From positions 624,773,740 through 624,837,739 of the forward strand of contig NC_081415.1 in assembly GCF_030272615.1 (NCBI RefSeq): a stretch of DNA of 64,000 nt. The letters run 5' to 3'. The position numbers and the translations under genes are program-made. The stretch comes from Cryptomeria japonica. Taxonomy: Eukaryota > Streptophyta > Pinopsida > Cupressales > Cupressaceae. This document shows, in pieces, positions 35,010 to 46,581 of the stretch; the first letter of the stretch is position 1, and each line of letters begins with the position of its first letter. Under the pieces are notes generated by a model. That model saw nothing but the letters and a program-made list of their open reading frames with translations. It had not been told where the DNA came from and did no database searches.

Positions 35010-36985
35010 TAGACTAAAATTGGAAAAAGGAAATATAAATAAAGATAGACGTAGAATTGATGCATGTCTATCACTCTCACATAGAACATATGATGACATT
35101 ATACTGATGGTTCATTTAGGTAAACCCAAAGCCCTTTCAAAAATAATAGTAAAAAGTGCTTTTTGTTTTCTTTCTTATCCAGGTCCTAGTATCAATCCTC
35201 TAGTTACTATGTCAAAGAAAGGCAAGAATACTAGAATGGGGGGAAAAGGTTAAGAGTTAAAGCCACCACCCTTCTCCCCCATAAGTAAAATTTTCAAGAC
35301 TACAATATTTTTTAAAGGGGTGGGATTACCTCTTTTTTCTTAGTTATGAAAGGAAAAGATGAGGAATTATCATCACGGTTCATGAATAGCTAGAGGGATG
35401 GTAGTATTAAAATGATTATTTTCATAATAGAGGTTATAGAGGAGCTCATTACACAAGTCATTGGGTTGAGATGAGAAGGAGATGAGGTCCCCTATCTTAG
35501 CTAGAAACACACATATGAGAACTATATCAAAGTATTGTTGGAAAAGGGAGAAACTATCCTATGCCACAAAAATGGGTTTAGTAGAGATAATTTGCCTCAT
35601 CCATCGAGGGTCATGAGTTACCACCTAATAAAATAAATTACCCTCAAGGGTAGGTTCACTATTATACATGTACATTACATTTTTCTCCTTAATCACTTGA
35701 GGAATAATAAACCTATCAATTTTCCAAAAAAATTACTTTCCTTTATGTAAACAAGTGCTAGTAATGGATGTTTTCATCAATTACACCAAGGGTTAATTTA
35801 TGAAATTTCTAATTTCTTTTTGGAAACTCTCCCTCTTATGAATCCAAATCCTACTCAAAATGTGTAGGCTCAAGAACAAAACCATATTAATATTCGCTAG
35901 AGTGAAGAGACTAAAAGAAAAATTGTCTTTGCTAATGATTTCCCCTCTTCACCAAAATTTATTTCATTGAAAAAAAAACCCTACTTTACTCCCTTGGAAG
36001 TAAAAAATTATGTCTAGGAAATGAGCCCCCCCCCCCCCCCCCTCCCCAAGCCCTAATTGTGGAGTTAGGCCCTAAAAACCCACTAAATGAACCCCAAAAT
36101 AAATAAAAAATGGTTCTAAACCATTTTGGTAATAGAGATAAAACTAACATGGGTAGGGTAAATCTATTAAAATTCATAGTGAAAATGATGTGATTGCCTC
36201 ACTTCCCCTTCTCTAGCGATTGATATTTTGGATAAATGATGATACCATTATCTTCTTAGGGGAAAGGAGATCCTTCATACTTTCAAAGCTCATGGCTATA
36301 GAAAATATTGTTGTGTCTCTTTGAAAAAACTCCCTAAGGAAAAAAAGGAGGTAGAATCTAGAGGAGTCTACTTCTAAGGAGGAAGTTAGTGAGAAAGGTG
36401 AGAAAAAAATGGATGAATTGTTAAACCATATTACTAAAGGTTCTCTCCCCCATTCCTTGACCTATAGTACCCACTCAAGGGAATCCCCTGAATGGCTTAA
36501 TATTCTCAAATTTATTGTGATTATGAGGAAGAAGAACAAGAAGATATAGGGGTCTCGAGAAAGGAGAAAAAATGGTGTCTTCTTGTAGCTTAATTTAAAG
36601 ATCTAATAGCTAGGTTTGAAAGTATAGAAACCCCTCATGAATGGATGAGATGTGAGAAAAATAAAGTGAGGATAATTACACTAGACTGGGCCATGGAATA
36701 GCTAGTGGCAATTAACATCAATTTTATGTGCAAAATTCTGATTGACATAGTCATTATAATATCTAAAGTTGAAATAAAGGTAAAGATGAATGGATTAAAT
36801 AATTATATGGAGCTTAAACAAAAATGATTGAAGAGTATGGTGTCTACTATGTGAGACATAAATGGTCGAGGACTAAGAATCTATGTTTTAGAGTCATTTT
36901 TTTTATAGTTATATTTTATCATTGTGATTACTACTATTTCCTATATATAGCTAGTTTTCCCTTCCCCTACTTAATAAAAATTATT
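35010..36985 (+). mobile_element. Unidentified dispersed element, copy A
   Basis: Aligns by eye with 56,525-58,312. Shared landmarks: the segment before TTCTTATCCAGGTCCTAG / TTCTCTAGGTCCTAG, a GGGATTACCTC block, a TTGATATTYTGGAT block, and a terminal coiled-coil-coding part with KVEIKVKMNG-type residues. The open part at 35,005-35,253 encodes KALSKIIVKSAFCFLSYPGP. A C-rich run lies at 36,027-36,049. It ends near an AATAAAAATTATT stretch, which could be a decayed poly(A) tail as in non-LTR elements. No RT, integrase or transposase is seen. Its protein is better preserved in copy B. Confidence 0.5.
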
Positions 36986-38400
36986 ATGTTAGAATAGTAT
37001 TGTGATAAAAATGTTGAACATTAGATATATTCAAAAATTTAATTGCATTTCGAGTTGAAAAAAATTATACATCAAATATTACATATAGTAATTTACATAT
37101 TAGAAAATTTATAAATTTCATTGTTACATTTATAAGATTTTATTTTCCCTTGTAACTCCAAGCCTTCTCATTATAGATCCATCAATTCCACAAAAATTAT
37201 CCATATTTTCTCCATAATAATATTTGTATTAAATGCACAGTGCTTTTTTTAAAAATCAAACATTCCGTTTCCTTTTTTTTTTTTTTCTTATTTTCCTTTT
37301 CCAGAATTTTTATTTTTAATGCCTAATAGCCATTTCTATTAATAGATATAAAGTACACTATTCACACACACAAAAAAAAACTAAGAGGATACAAGATCAC
37401 CCCTCAAAAGTTAGATGAGAAAATTTTGTTTTTACTTTATTGACAAACACTTGTTTTATTCAAACAATTTTAGTTTGGCTTCTTAATATCCTCTTGACTT
37501 ACACATACACCTATTTTATTTAAATGTTTCTCAATTTTCTAATGACAATTGTGCTACCTAATTGAATCATGAATCTTATTTCATGGGAACCATCTCCTAC
37601 CTACTAAATATGCTTATTTGTCAAACTATCTCTTTTAATTTACTTATATTATATTTAAGTGTTATAACTTTTTATTATTTTAATCACTTAGTCATTGTCA
37701 AACAATCTTATAATGAAAACTATATTTAGTTTGAAGATATACGGTAGAGTGCACATTTTAATAATTTTTATTTTATTATAATTTTAATAATATTCTTTAA
37801 ATCATTTTTCTATTAGACATAATTATGATAAAATTAAGAGTTTAGAAAGGAGGGTTATTACACTTCCCTTTCAAGCATAACAAATTTCAATACTATTTAT
37901 GAATACTATCATTCTTAGATATTAAAGGCAAACTAGTTGAGAAAATGTGAATTTTATGATTTGTTCAGACATAAAACAAATATAAATCTAAATATTGGTA
38001 TAACACAAATCAAGAATGTGATATATTGTAAACATTCCTCAAAATAAATATCTTTATCCTTTATATATATTTGGTCATTTATTTATGTACATATTTTAAT
38101 ATTATTTTAAAATGCAAGTACTTTATTTTAATATTTTTCTTGTTTTTATTATATGTATATGGTTACAACAAATTCAAATACACTTAAGAAAAAACATATT
38201 AAAAATACATCTAGGTTTAATAAAATGTTTTTCTCAACTATTATTAAATTCTTCACATTTATATAAATATTATTAAGTTTTTATACTTTGAAATAATATA
38301 ATTAAAAAATTAAAATCAAATACTTTCTAAAGTTTACATGGTAAATGTTTCTGGTTCCATTTATGAAGAGGTCAGTAATGGTGAACGGTATTCCAACATA
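36986..38400. other. AT-rich stretch without recognisable features
   Basis: No coding frame over 60 codons, no repeat partner and no RNA gene are visible. There are homopolymer T runs near 37,277. Confidence 0.4.
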
Positions 38401-38687
38401 AAAACTCAGCAATAACATCCACATAAAAAAATTTGAAGAAACCTCATCTTCAATATCAACACTCAACAATAACACTAGAATAAAAATAAATCAGTAAACT
38501 GCTACACTATAATAAAATTTGAAATTTGAAATTTAAAAACCAAACATTCACACTAGTAATCTGCGAAGCCAAAACTTTTAACAAAACCCTAACTAACTCT
38601 TTACATACTAACGAGAGTAAAACAGGTGAAGTAGATTAAAGCACATATTGCAAGAGTAAAACTCATAATCCGCTATCGTAAAAAGCA

Positions 38688-38900
38688 TTACCAGCGTGCA
38701 GCAATAGCAGTCGAATCCACAGTTGCGACAGCAAAAAGCAACGGCTCAGAAGCAAAGAACCCAACTCCAATTCCAATCCCAATATGAACATAAAAGTTGA
38801 AAAAGAAGAGTGATGAAGGCTTCTTTGTCCTCCCCTCTCTTGTAGTCACTTTCGGTTGAAACGACATTTCCATTACACATCCACATGAATTTGGGTACAA
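38688..38900 (-). CDS. Candidate host gene first exon (small membrane protein?)
   Basis: A 70-codon frame, most likely starting at the Met at 38,873 or 38,867 (MSFQPKVTTREGRTKKPSS). A basic N-terminus is followed by a ~40-residue hydrophobic stretch (LFFFNFYVHIGIGIGVGFFA, SEPLLFAVATVDSTAIAA) that could span a membrane once or twice. At its end the sequence reads CGCTG|GTAATG, a possible splice donor just before the stop. Upstream, 38,901-39,180 looks like a plant 5' leader with a TC-rich tract on the minus strand. Unlike the rest of the window it has no transposon signature. I cannot name the protein. It may equally be a pseudogene or a chance ORF. Confidence 0.3.
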   Translation of the reverse strand: MYPNSCGCVMEMSFQPKVTTREGRTKKPSSLFFFNFYVHIGIGIGVGFFASEPLLFAVATVDSTAIAARW

Positions 38901-39147
38901 CTTGTTTCTTAAATTTTAAAATCGTTGAAAATATGATTTCAAGAAGAAAGTGAATGAATACTATTACAAACGAAGACAGGTGAAGGTAAAAGACACTATA
39001 AGATTAGATATACAAGAATCTTCTTTGAAGAATAATGAAGACGAAGAAAAGGAAACTCTGAGAAGTTGTGTCGCATCCAGACTTCACTTTCCTAATTGTT
39101 ATTATTGAAGATGGTAAGATTGAGAGATTTCACAGCAAAAGAGTCAC

Positions 39148-39173
39148 GGAAGGAAGGAGCGAGAAGAAGAAGG
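39148..39173 (-). promoter_or_regulatory. TC-rich tract upstream of candidate exon
   Basis: The minus strand is TTCCTTCTTCTTCTCGCTCC-like, similar to the pyrimidine patch of plant core promoters and 5' leaders. It lies ~280 bp before the candidate start. Confidence 0.25.
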
Positions 39174-39179
39174 AATAAC

Positions 39180-39688
39180 AGCTAATACAGAAATGACAGC
39201 AGAAGATCATTCTTCAATAGCGTAGTTTCGTAACATATGAATGACTTATATTAGATGTATTTTCTTCTTCTCCCCACGTAACAATGAAAGACAAAAGTGT
39301 CGAAATAGGTGTTCATAGAATATCTGAGCTAATTAATTAAGCTAAGTAATATTATATTTTCATGACTTTTTTAAGTGAACAAACTCATAGATCATGAGTG
39401 TAATGGAATAAATCCTGATTTGCGAATTAAATAAATGCATCAACCAAGTAATAAGTAATTGATTTAAATTTGTTTTATTTTAGAACGATTTTTAAATGGA
39501 TAAATTGAAAGATATGTTTAGAATTAAATATAGAAGATAATTGTATTTAATTTTGAAAATCAATGATCGAATATGAATATAAAAGATGTATATAATTCAT
39601 TTGTCAATATTTGAATATTGATATTTTGGGGTGTGTACTATCTAAAAATCATAAAGATATTAATTTTTTTGAAGTCAAATATTAAAAG
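39180..39688. other. Unassigned flank left of C3
   Basis: AT-rich. No gene or repeat is recognised up to the C3 LTR. Confidence 0.35.
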
Positions 39689-40160
39689 TGTGAGATTTTG
39701 CGAAGATCAAGAGCTCAATGAAAAGTACAAAATAGAGAGACAAGATATAGGGCAAGAATAAATTGTATTCTCATCAATAGATAATGATCAATAGTTCAAC
39801 AATAGTTACATACAATGAATATGAACCTGCATATATAGGCAAGGCTATATGGATATGTGAGCACACAAACATGACATGTGGCTCAATAAGAAACAAGGAT
39901 AGGTAGGAACTAGGTGTGGGAGGTAGGAGAAACAATAAAATATTTCACATGAGGTGGATCACCCACCGAAGGTGGAATTATCACTCAAGAATAAGTGGTT
40001 ATGATAGAGTAGTAACAAGATCAACACCATAAAAGGTGGAAATTCTCCTACACACACTATCCCAATGTGGCTCATACCCAAACTACTATGAAATGCATTT
40101 CCTAAGTAAACTTAAGTAAGGTGTTATAATATCCAACATGAATAATTAATTACACCAACA
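39689..40160 (-). repeat. C3 3' LTR
   Basis: 472 bp. It lacks an ~18-bp piece (CAAAAACACCCAAGTGGT-like) present at ~44,815 in the other LTR. Confidence 0.9.
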
Positions 40161-40180
40161 CCCCCCCCTTAAGTGAAACT
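40161..40180 (-). promoter_or_regulatory. C3 polypurine tract
   Basis: The minus strand reads ACTTAAGGGGGGGTG next to TGTTGGTGTAAT, the start of the 3' LTR. Confidence 0.7.
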
Positions 40181-40470
40181 TAGGGGAATGCACTTAAGTT
40201 TACAATGCAACTAAGCAATGCAAGATGGGTCCCAACTATGAGGCCGTGTTAGGTACCCATGTACAAGTGCAAATGCATGCAAACCAATGCAATGAAATCT
40301 CTCACAAAGCAAGGAAAGAGAGAAAAACCCAATGGGAAAAAACCCTCCCCCAAAAAAGAGATGAAAACTATACAAGAGAACTCTCATAAAAGTGTGTGAG
40401 GAACAAAACCCCATGTGAGGAAAAAGTCCCCCCCCATATGAGAGAAGAAGAGAAGCTAGGAAGCCCCCTC

Positions 40471-41280
40471 TCAATGTAGAATCTGCACCAATGATAGAAG
40501 CTCGATGATGTATGAAGAAATTGCTTCATGAACGTCGAACAACATTTCTCTCCTTAAGAAGAAACAAAACCATAGGTGTATCCATGAAGTCTCCCCAATC
40601 ATGAAGGGAAGATGTATGAAAAAAATTAATGATGAAAGGAATCTCTGAAAACTGCTCAAGTGTCCCCATGTCGATGCTAGAAGATACCCCCTCCAAAGGT
40701 GGTGAACTGCTCCACACTGCTGAAAAAAGGCACTCCAAGATCCAGTGGAGAAGAATGTAGAACATGATCCAAAGACTCACATGTCTCCTCTAAACATAAA
40801 GAGACCTTCTCCAACTGTTGTACATAAGTATCCACAATCATGTCAACCTCGAAAGAATGATCATGTAGAGAATGAACAAGAGGGTCAGAGTGTTCCCTCA
40901 CAATAATCAAAGAAGGATCATCTTCAACAAAGAGAAGATCAATATTATCAATAATGTCTCCCAAATCTACAATATAGGATTCCACAAACAACCTGCAATG
41001 TTTGTCAAGTAGTCATCCCATGAAACTGAAGCTGGAAGACATGAAATATCCTGTTGCACTGAATCACATGAAGGCAAAACTGTCGTACTATCCGCATCAT
41101 CAGGTGAAATAGGTGATGTGATATCAATAGGAGGAGATGAAACATGAGGCTCAAGAACGGGGTAACATGTGAGAATCCCCAAGTTCAAGTACCCAAAGTT
41201 CTCAAAATCTGAACCATCACAAAAAGTGTGATCATCATATGTAGAATAATCATATGTGAAATTAACCTCATCAACAAAAT
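40471..41280 (-). pseudogene. C3 unknown region downstream of protease
   Basis: This follows the pre-integrase-like block in the place where integrase would be. The frame 41,620-40,967 ends in an Asp/Ser/Pro-rich stretch (SPPIDITSPISPDDADSTTV). A second frame, 40,991-40,677, is acidic and Val/Leu-rich (DIIDNIDLLFVEDDPSLIIV, EVDMIVDTYVQQLEKVSLCL). Shorter frames continue to ~40,471. No integrase or RT motif occurs. Whether this is a domain peculiar to this family or frame-shuffled linker sequence is unclear. Confidence 0.4.
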
Positions 41281-41640
41281 TTGAGAAGGAATATAACCCA
41301 GATGCATGATCAACCACCCCAATCACAATTATAGCTCTAGTCTCCAAGTCTGTAATGAAAAATGACTTAGGTGTGAACTCTACAATTCTCTTAGTTGCAC
41401 CATGTGTGAATTGATAGACGGAAAGGACATTGTTTGTCAAATGGGGTACACACAACACATCATTGAAGGAGTTATCCCCAATGGCAATAGATCCTTTCCC
41501 AATCATATCCATGTATTTATGATTGCCCATCAAAATATGTAGCATGATGCAAGGCTCAATGAAGAGAACATAGACTACGAATATGCCATATGATGAGAAG
41601 TCCCTAAATCTAGAAGTCATCTCCCCAAATCATGACTTGT
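41281..41640 (-). pseudogene. pol: C3 protease remnant
   Basis: Minus strand near 41,620-41,590 encodes LLDLGTSHHMA, the copia protease active-site region, with DSG changed to DLG and the preceding Trp changed to a stop. After a frameshift the following block GKGSIAIGDNSFNDVLCVPH and NNVLSVYQFTHGA is the usual conserved tail of the protease and pre-integrase region. The enzyme cannot be functional. Confidence 0.8.
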
Positions 41641-41757
41641 AGTAGCACAAAAAGATTTTTCTTTTCTTGTCCCAAAAGAGTGAGCCCTCCCACTTGTAGA
41701 AGCCATGAATTCTTTCCCTTTTCCTTTTTATTGTGAGGAAGTGGAAGTTGATGAATC

Positions 41758-42688
41758 CTACTTGTAGGAATTAGGTAAATCAATGTTGTGTTTTTTGAAG
41801 ATATGTGTGAGCTCATCAATCTTCTTAGAATGGAAACGACGCCCCTCATGACCAAACATTTTACAATAAGCACAAGTAGGTCTCTCCCTATTTGGTGAAT
41901 TGTCCTTCTTGGAAGAGGATGAATCTCCTTGTTGTGGAGAAGGTGATGCTTTGTCCTTAGGCTTTGATTGCCATTTCTTCTTGTTTGAGTTTTCCTTTCC
42001 TTGATTTCCATTCTTCCCTTGATTTTCCAGTAATGCTTGAGACTTAGAAGCCTTAAGAATACCCATGCTTATCAACTTAGTTTGTTTCATCATCAACATT
42101 TCGACGAAAGCATCAAATTTAGGCATTGTGTATCTTGAACCCATTGTCATCCTATGGGTTTGGAAACTAGAAACAAATGTTGCATATTCTTGTGGAAGTT
42201 TGCTCATCAAATTGAAGATCAATTGAGTATCCTTCTTATCAATGCCACAATCCTTGAGTTGTGCCTTCAACTCTTTTTCTTTAGTGACATAATCTTGTAT
42301 AAGTATCAAAGTTCTTGGGATCTAACATGGTGAGATCACTATCAATCTGGTATCCCATAATCTCATGAACCTGACCATACAAGTCTTGAAACATTTGCCA
42401 AGCATCCTTGATTAGAGTACATTTCTCAATATGAAAAATGAGATCCTTTGATACATACTTTCTTAAGGTACCCATTGCCATGATATTTTTAGTGAGCCAA
42501 TCCAAGTGAGCAACAAGATCAGCCTTAGGATCAGCAGGAGCAAGAATAGTTCCATCAATATAATGAGTTAGTCCTTTTTCCATAAGTTTACTCCATGCAT
42601 CAATTTTCCAAGTAGAATAATTATGAGGAGTTAAGAGAGTAAACTTAAAAGAACCCATAGCAGTAAAAAGGAAGGAACACAAGAGCAT
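41758..42688 (-). pseudogene. gag: C3 Gag
   Basis: Two overlapping frames, 42,688-42,281 and 42,309-41,758, need one shift to join. The first has the copia Gag N-terminus (LTPHNYSTWKIDAWSKL) and helical region. The second has the capsid tail (LPQEYATFVSSFQTHRM) and a Lys/Ser/Gln-rich nucleocapsid. A CCHC knuckle, CAYCKMFGHEGRRFH, has its last Cys replaced by Phe. Gag is the best-preserved gene of the element, as expected for an element that provides particles but borrows enzymes. Confidence 0.9.
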
Positions 42689-42699
42689 AAAAGAACAAA

Positions 42700-44418
42700 A
42701 GACACCCCCCCAAATTCATTCAATCATACCCCCCCCCCCCCAAAATGATGAATTTGGCACTTTATATGTAGTAAGTGTACAATAGGCCACTTCCAAACAA
42801 TGGAAAGGTGGACTTCTGATTTTGTTTTACAAATGCCCAAATAGGCTAAGAACTACAATGCAAAAGACCAACAAGATAGATCTATGCAATACAAGTGCCA
42901 AATTCGCCAAAAATGACCATATGATGAAATTACAAATTCTACCCAAAATTTATGCAAACTAATAGCATATTATGAGTAGACAAAAAGTTATGCACTTTCA
43001 AAAAAATGAAACCTAAAAAGGAGTTCGTATGAGCCCAGACGGAGTCCCGGAAGTTGCAGAAACGAGGATTGGGTAGGTACAGTCACCAAAAATTGAGATT
43101 TCTGAAAACTCTGTCAATCAAAAATTAGAAAATAATGCTAGCATGAGAAAGTACACAAAATTCTAGCCTATTTCAAAAAATATTGCACCAAAAAAGGAGC
43201 AAAAATGAGCAAGATATGGCCATTTGAAGTTGAACTACAAAATGAAAAAGCTCAACAGAGGGGGCTTGTCAAATTTTCAAAAAAAGAGATGACATCAGCA
43301 AAACACGAGGTTAAATTTGATGGTCATCTAGCCATCGTAAAAATTTCACCTCGCTATTGACTGGGCGTCCGTACAGTACAGACTCCTGACGTGCCAAAAT
43401 CTGATTGGTAGAAAAAAAATGATGTGCTAGTATGGATGTCTTCATGGCAGACCACATGGCGATACAAAATTTGATGTGTCTAAATGGATCTCTTATGTGT
43501 TAGGGCACTGACTCGATAGCTAATGTGTTGCCAACTAGGCAGGGCTAACATGGTGGCACTGACTGTACGCGAAATGGCAACGGGGTCTGCATGGCATCTA
43601 AGGTAGCAGAGGGGCTTGACAAGCGACTGGAGAGGTCAGTGAGAGTCATCAGATAACAGTGGTCAGTGGACGGGAAGGCGGTCGAGGTGGCAGGAGACTG
43701 TAGAGGCGGCTGACGTGGGAGACTGTCAGTAGTGGAGGGACTGCGGGCTAGAGTAGTACAGGTCACCGGGAGGCGACAACGGTGTCAATGATAGTTACAA
43801 GGCTGGAGCAGTATAGGGTGTCGGTGGCAGGGCACAAATGTCGATGGCGCTCAGCAGATAGTGAGGTGAGCAGTCTGTGCTAAGCATGGGGGACAGAGTT
43901 GCCAGAAGCAGGCTAGAGTCGTCGGAAACCGAGAAGACCTGCGAGCGACGTGAGCAGCGGTGGGGGTCATGTGGCCTACGAGTGGTGTGAGTAGCAGCGG
44001 GGGGCGTGCGGCCTACAAGCTGTACGGTCCCTGCAGAAAATTGGTTGCAGGGTACGGTGGTGGGGTAAATTTTTATTTTATTTTAATTTTTTTTTAAAAA
44101 AACTTTTCAAATAAAAAACTATGAAAATGATATATATTTTATGTCATAGAAAAATAATTTTTTTTTTTTTTTTTAATAAACTTTTTGAAAAAAATCCGTA
44201 CCCTACCACCCAAATTGGGCGAAATTTTTCCTCCAATCCAAAAATTTGACTTTCACCAAAATAGGCTGAATTTATACTCAATATTCATGGATATGGCCAC
44301 CCGGATGCAATGGTAAGGTTAGATCTTGTCTAGGACACTACCAAAAGATGCTGCTCCTTAGATCTGCCTCTTGACGTCCCAATAATATCTCTCAAAGATG
44401 AATCAATGACACTCTAAT
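42700..44418 (-). promoter_or_regulatory. C3 long 5' leader with GC-rich block
   Basis: About 1.7 kb separates the primer site from Gag. A C run is at 42,729-42,741. From ~43,340 to 44,060 the sequence is conspicuously G/C- and CpG-rich in an AT-rich neighbourhood, with a near-tandem pair of ~38-bp units at 43,944-44,020 (GTGAGCAGCGG / GTGAGTAGCAGCGG ... GCGGCCTAC). An A/T-only block (44,060-44,190) is bounded by GGGTACGG and CCGTACCC, an inverted pair. Functions are unknown. Confidence 0.5.
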
Positions 44419-44431
44419 GGCTTTGATACCA
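44419..44431 (-). promoter_or_regulatory. C3 primer binding site
   Basis: TGGTATCAAAGC on the minus strand, directly after the 5' LTR. One base differs from the standard initiator tRNA-Met site. Confidence 0.88.
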
Positions 44432-44921
44432 TGTGAGATTTTGCCAAGATCAAGAGCTCAATGAAAACTACAAAATAGAGAGACAAGATATAAGAAAAGA
44501 ATAAACTATATTCTCATCAATAGATAAATGATCAATAGTTCAATAATAGTTACACATAATGAATATGAGCCTGCATATATAGGCAAGGCTATATGGATAT
44601 GTGAGCACACAAACATGACATGTGGCTCAATAAGAAACAATGGTAGGTGGGAAATAGATGTGGGCAGTAGGAGAAACAATAAAATATTCCACATGAGGTG
44701 GATCACCCACCGAAGGTGGAATTATCACTCCACAATAAGTGGATATGATAGAGTAGTAACAAGATCAACACTATAAAAGGTGGAAATTATCGTACACACA
44801 CTATCCCAATGTGGCAAAAACACCCAAGTGGTTCATACCCAAACTACTATGAAATGCATTTCCTAAGTAAACTTAAGTAAGGTGTAATAATGTCCAACAT
44901 GCATAATTAATTACACCAACA
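44432..44921 (-). repeat. C3 5' LTR
   Basis: 490 bp, parallel to 39689-40160 and to 46114-46581. Confidence 0.9.
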
Positions 44922-45379
44922 CAAAGGAAGTCAAAGTGTGGAATAATGCTTCCAAATGCTTAATCTAATAGGAGAGATGATGCTGAAATTTCTTACAATC
45001 TATTAAACTATTATGGAATAGATAAATACATAAAAAATAAAATTTAATAAATAAAACCACAATACCTAATATACATAAGAAAACTCTTTTAGAAAAAACC
45101 CACACTCTAGAAACCAAACTCAATTGTATTATCAACAACACCAATAATTACAATGCAATACACAAAACCAATGCTCTTGAAGATGTTAGTAACATTACAT
45201 TGTTACAATGTTTCTCGAATCTATTCCTACCGTTCTTGAATCTATGTTTTTAAAAGATTTTAAAAATATAAATAAAACCAATTTATTTAAAAAAAACTTA
45301 TTTAATTGAAAAAAAAAAGATATTTTTTTTTATTTATTAAATTTTTTTTTAAAAAAAGATTAAAAAAGGCAAAATTCAA
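44922..45379. other. Unassigned stretch between C3 and C4
   Basis: AT-rich with long A and T runs from 45,290. It may be truncated C4 interior, but nothing supports a specific call. Confidence 0.35.
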
Positions 45380-45394
45380 GTTTACCCCCCCACA

Positions 45395-45565
45395 TGGGGA
45401 GGGGTCCGCAGGTACACTACGGAGCTGTAGTGACTGCGGACACCCGCAGGGCCTGCGATGACTCCCAGGTACATTGTGGGGCCACAGGTACCTTGCAGTT
45501 ACCCGCATTGCCTGCGGGACCGCAGGTGGCCTACGGTACCCGCAGGTACACCTACAAGCACCCCC
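45395..45565. repeat. GC-rich CAGGTAC repeat block in the C4 leader
   Basis: Five CAGGTAC or CAGGTGG units occur at about 45,410, 45,466, 45,488, 45,524 and 45,543, interspersed with CCCGCAGG and GCCTGCGGG strings. Open frames across it are low-complexity translations. Confidence 0.6.
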
Positions 45566-46113
45566 CTCCCCCCTCCCAAAAAATTTTTTTTTTTCGGATT
45601 TAAAAAAAAAACGAAAACAATAAAAACGCCCCCCTCAATTAATTTTTTTTTTTTTAATTTTCGAAAATTAATAAAAAAATGAAAAAAATAAAAAATAATT
45701 TTTTTTTCTTAGACCTATACCTGCAAGTCCGTACGACGGGCTGGGAGGGGAGATTTTTTCAACTCGGGGTGATGGAGGTCGATTTCGACAAATTGATAGT
45801 CGATCTTTGGGTTTTTGGCTCTTTTGAGCACAATGGTGATGATGGATTTGGCCAAAAATACTCCAAAATTGCATATCGATGTCGGGACAAGTCACCACCC
45901 TCCACCTTCAAACGGCTCTAGATTTGGCCTCAGATGTTGGATTTGGATGAAATAAAAGGAGATTCTTAATTTCTCAAGCCTCTTCAATCCAATGGTGACC
46001 TTAGATCTGACCCAACAAGCTCCAATAATAACTTGCAATAGAAAGATCCAAAATGCAAACCCCAATTTTCTTTCAACTGACAAGCCAATGGCACTCTAAT
46101 GACTCTGATACCA

Positions 46114-46581
46114 TGTGAGATTTTGCCAAGATCTAGAGGCATTGGAAAGCACAAATAAGAGAGACAAAATAGATGATAGGAATAAACTATATTCTGTCAA
46201 GATGCAAAATATGATCAACTGGATCATTAAAATATGTTCAATGATTGCTAGTACAAACAATGTAGATGAGCCTACTTATATAGGCAAGGCTATATGGATA
46301 TGTGAGCACATAAACATGACATGTGGCTCAATAAGAAACAAGGGTAGGTAGTAAATAGGTGTGGGTAGGTAGGAGAAATAATATAATATTCCACATGAGG
46401 TGGAATGTAACAACAAGATAAGATCAACACTATAAAAGGTGGAAAATCTCCTATACACACTATCCCAATGTGACACAAACATCCAAGTGTCTCATACCAA
46501 AACTACTATTAAATGCATGTACCTAAGTAAACTTAAGTAAGGTGTAATAATATCCATGATGAATAATTATTTACACCAACA
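46114..46581 (-). repeat. C4 5' LTR
   Basis: 468 bp, TGTGAGATTTTGCC...CACCAACA. Similar to both C3 LTRs but clearly more diverged than those are from each other. Confidence 0.85.

Larger units (their letters stand above)
39689..44921 (-). mobile_element. C3: gag-protease-only copia element
   Basis: LTRs of 472 and 490 bp (39689-40160 and 44432-44921) start TGTGAGATTTTG and end CACCAACA. Flanks AAAAG and CAAAG are a near-match target-site duplication. The primer-site complement GCTTTGATACCA adjoins the right LTR (TGGTATCAAAGC on the minus strand). The interior encodes Gag and a broken protease, then an unfamiliar acidic region. No integrase, reverse transcriptase or RNase H is found in any frame, so the element was mobilised in trans, if at all, matching the TR-GAG class of plant elements. 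A third relative of its LTR is at 46,114. Confidence 0.9.
45380..46581 (-). mobile_element. C4: 5' end of a C3-related copia element
   Basis: The LTR at 46114-46581 resembles the C3 LTR, and the primer-site complement GACTCTGATACCA (46,101-46,113) adjoins it. The leader to the left shares with C3 the sequence next to the primer site (CACTCTAATG) and the same architecture of GC-rich block plus T/A runs. Everything downstream of the leader (Gag onward and the 3' LTR) is missing. Confidence 0.75.

Noticed and set aside
36027..36049. C-rich run as a telomere-like or i-motif element
   Set aside because: It is a single homopolymer-like run within copy A; copy B has only a short C run at the matching place, so it looks like slippage.
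40211..40780. Minus-strand frames rich in Phe, Leu and Gly after the C3 coding region
   Set aside because: They translate the 3' untranslated region near the purine tract; no conserved residues, and the stops are shared among frames.
45394..45921. Several ORFs of 69-80 codons on both strands around the C4 leader
   Set aside because: They are open mainly because of GC-rich repeats and homopolymer runs; the translations are low-complexity (poly-Phe, poly-Lys).
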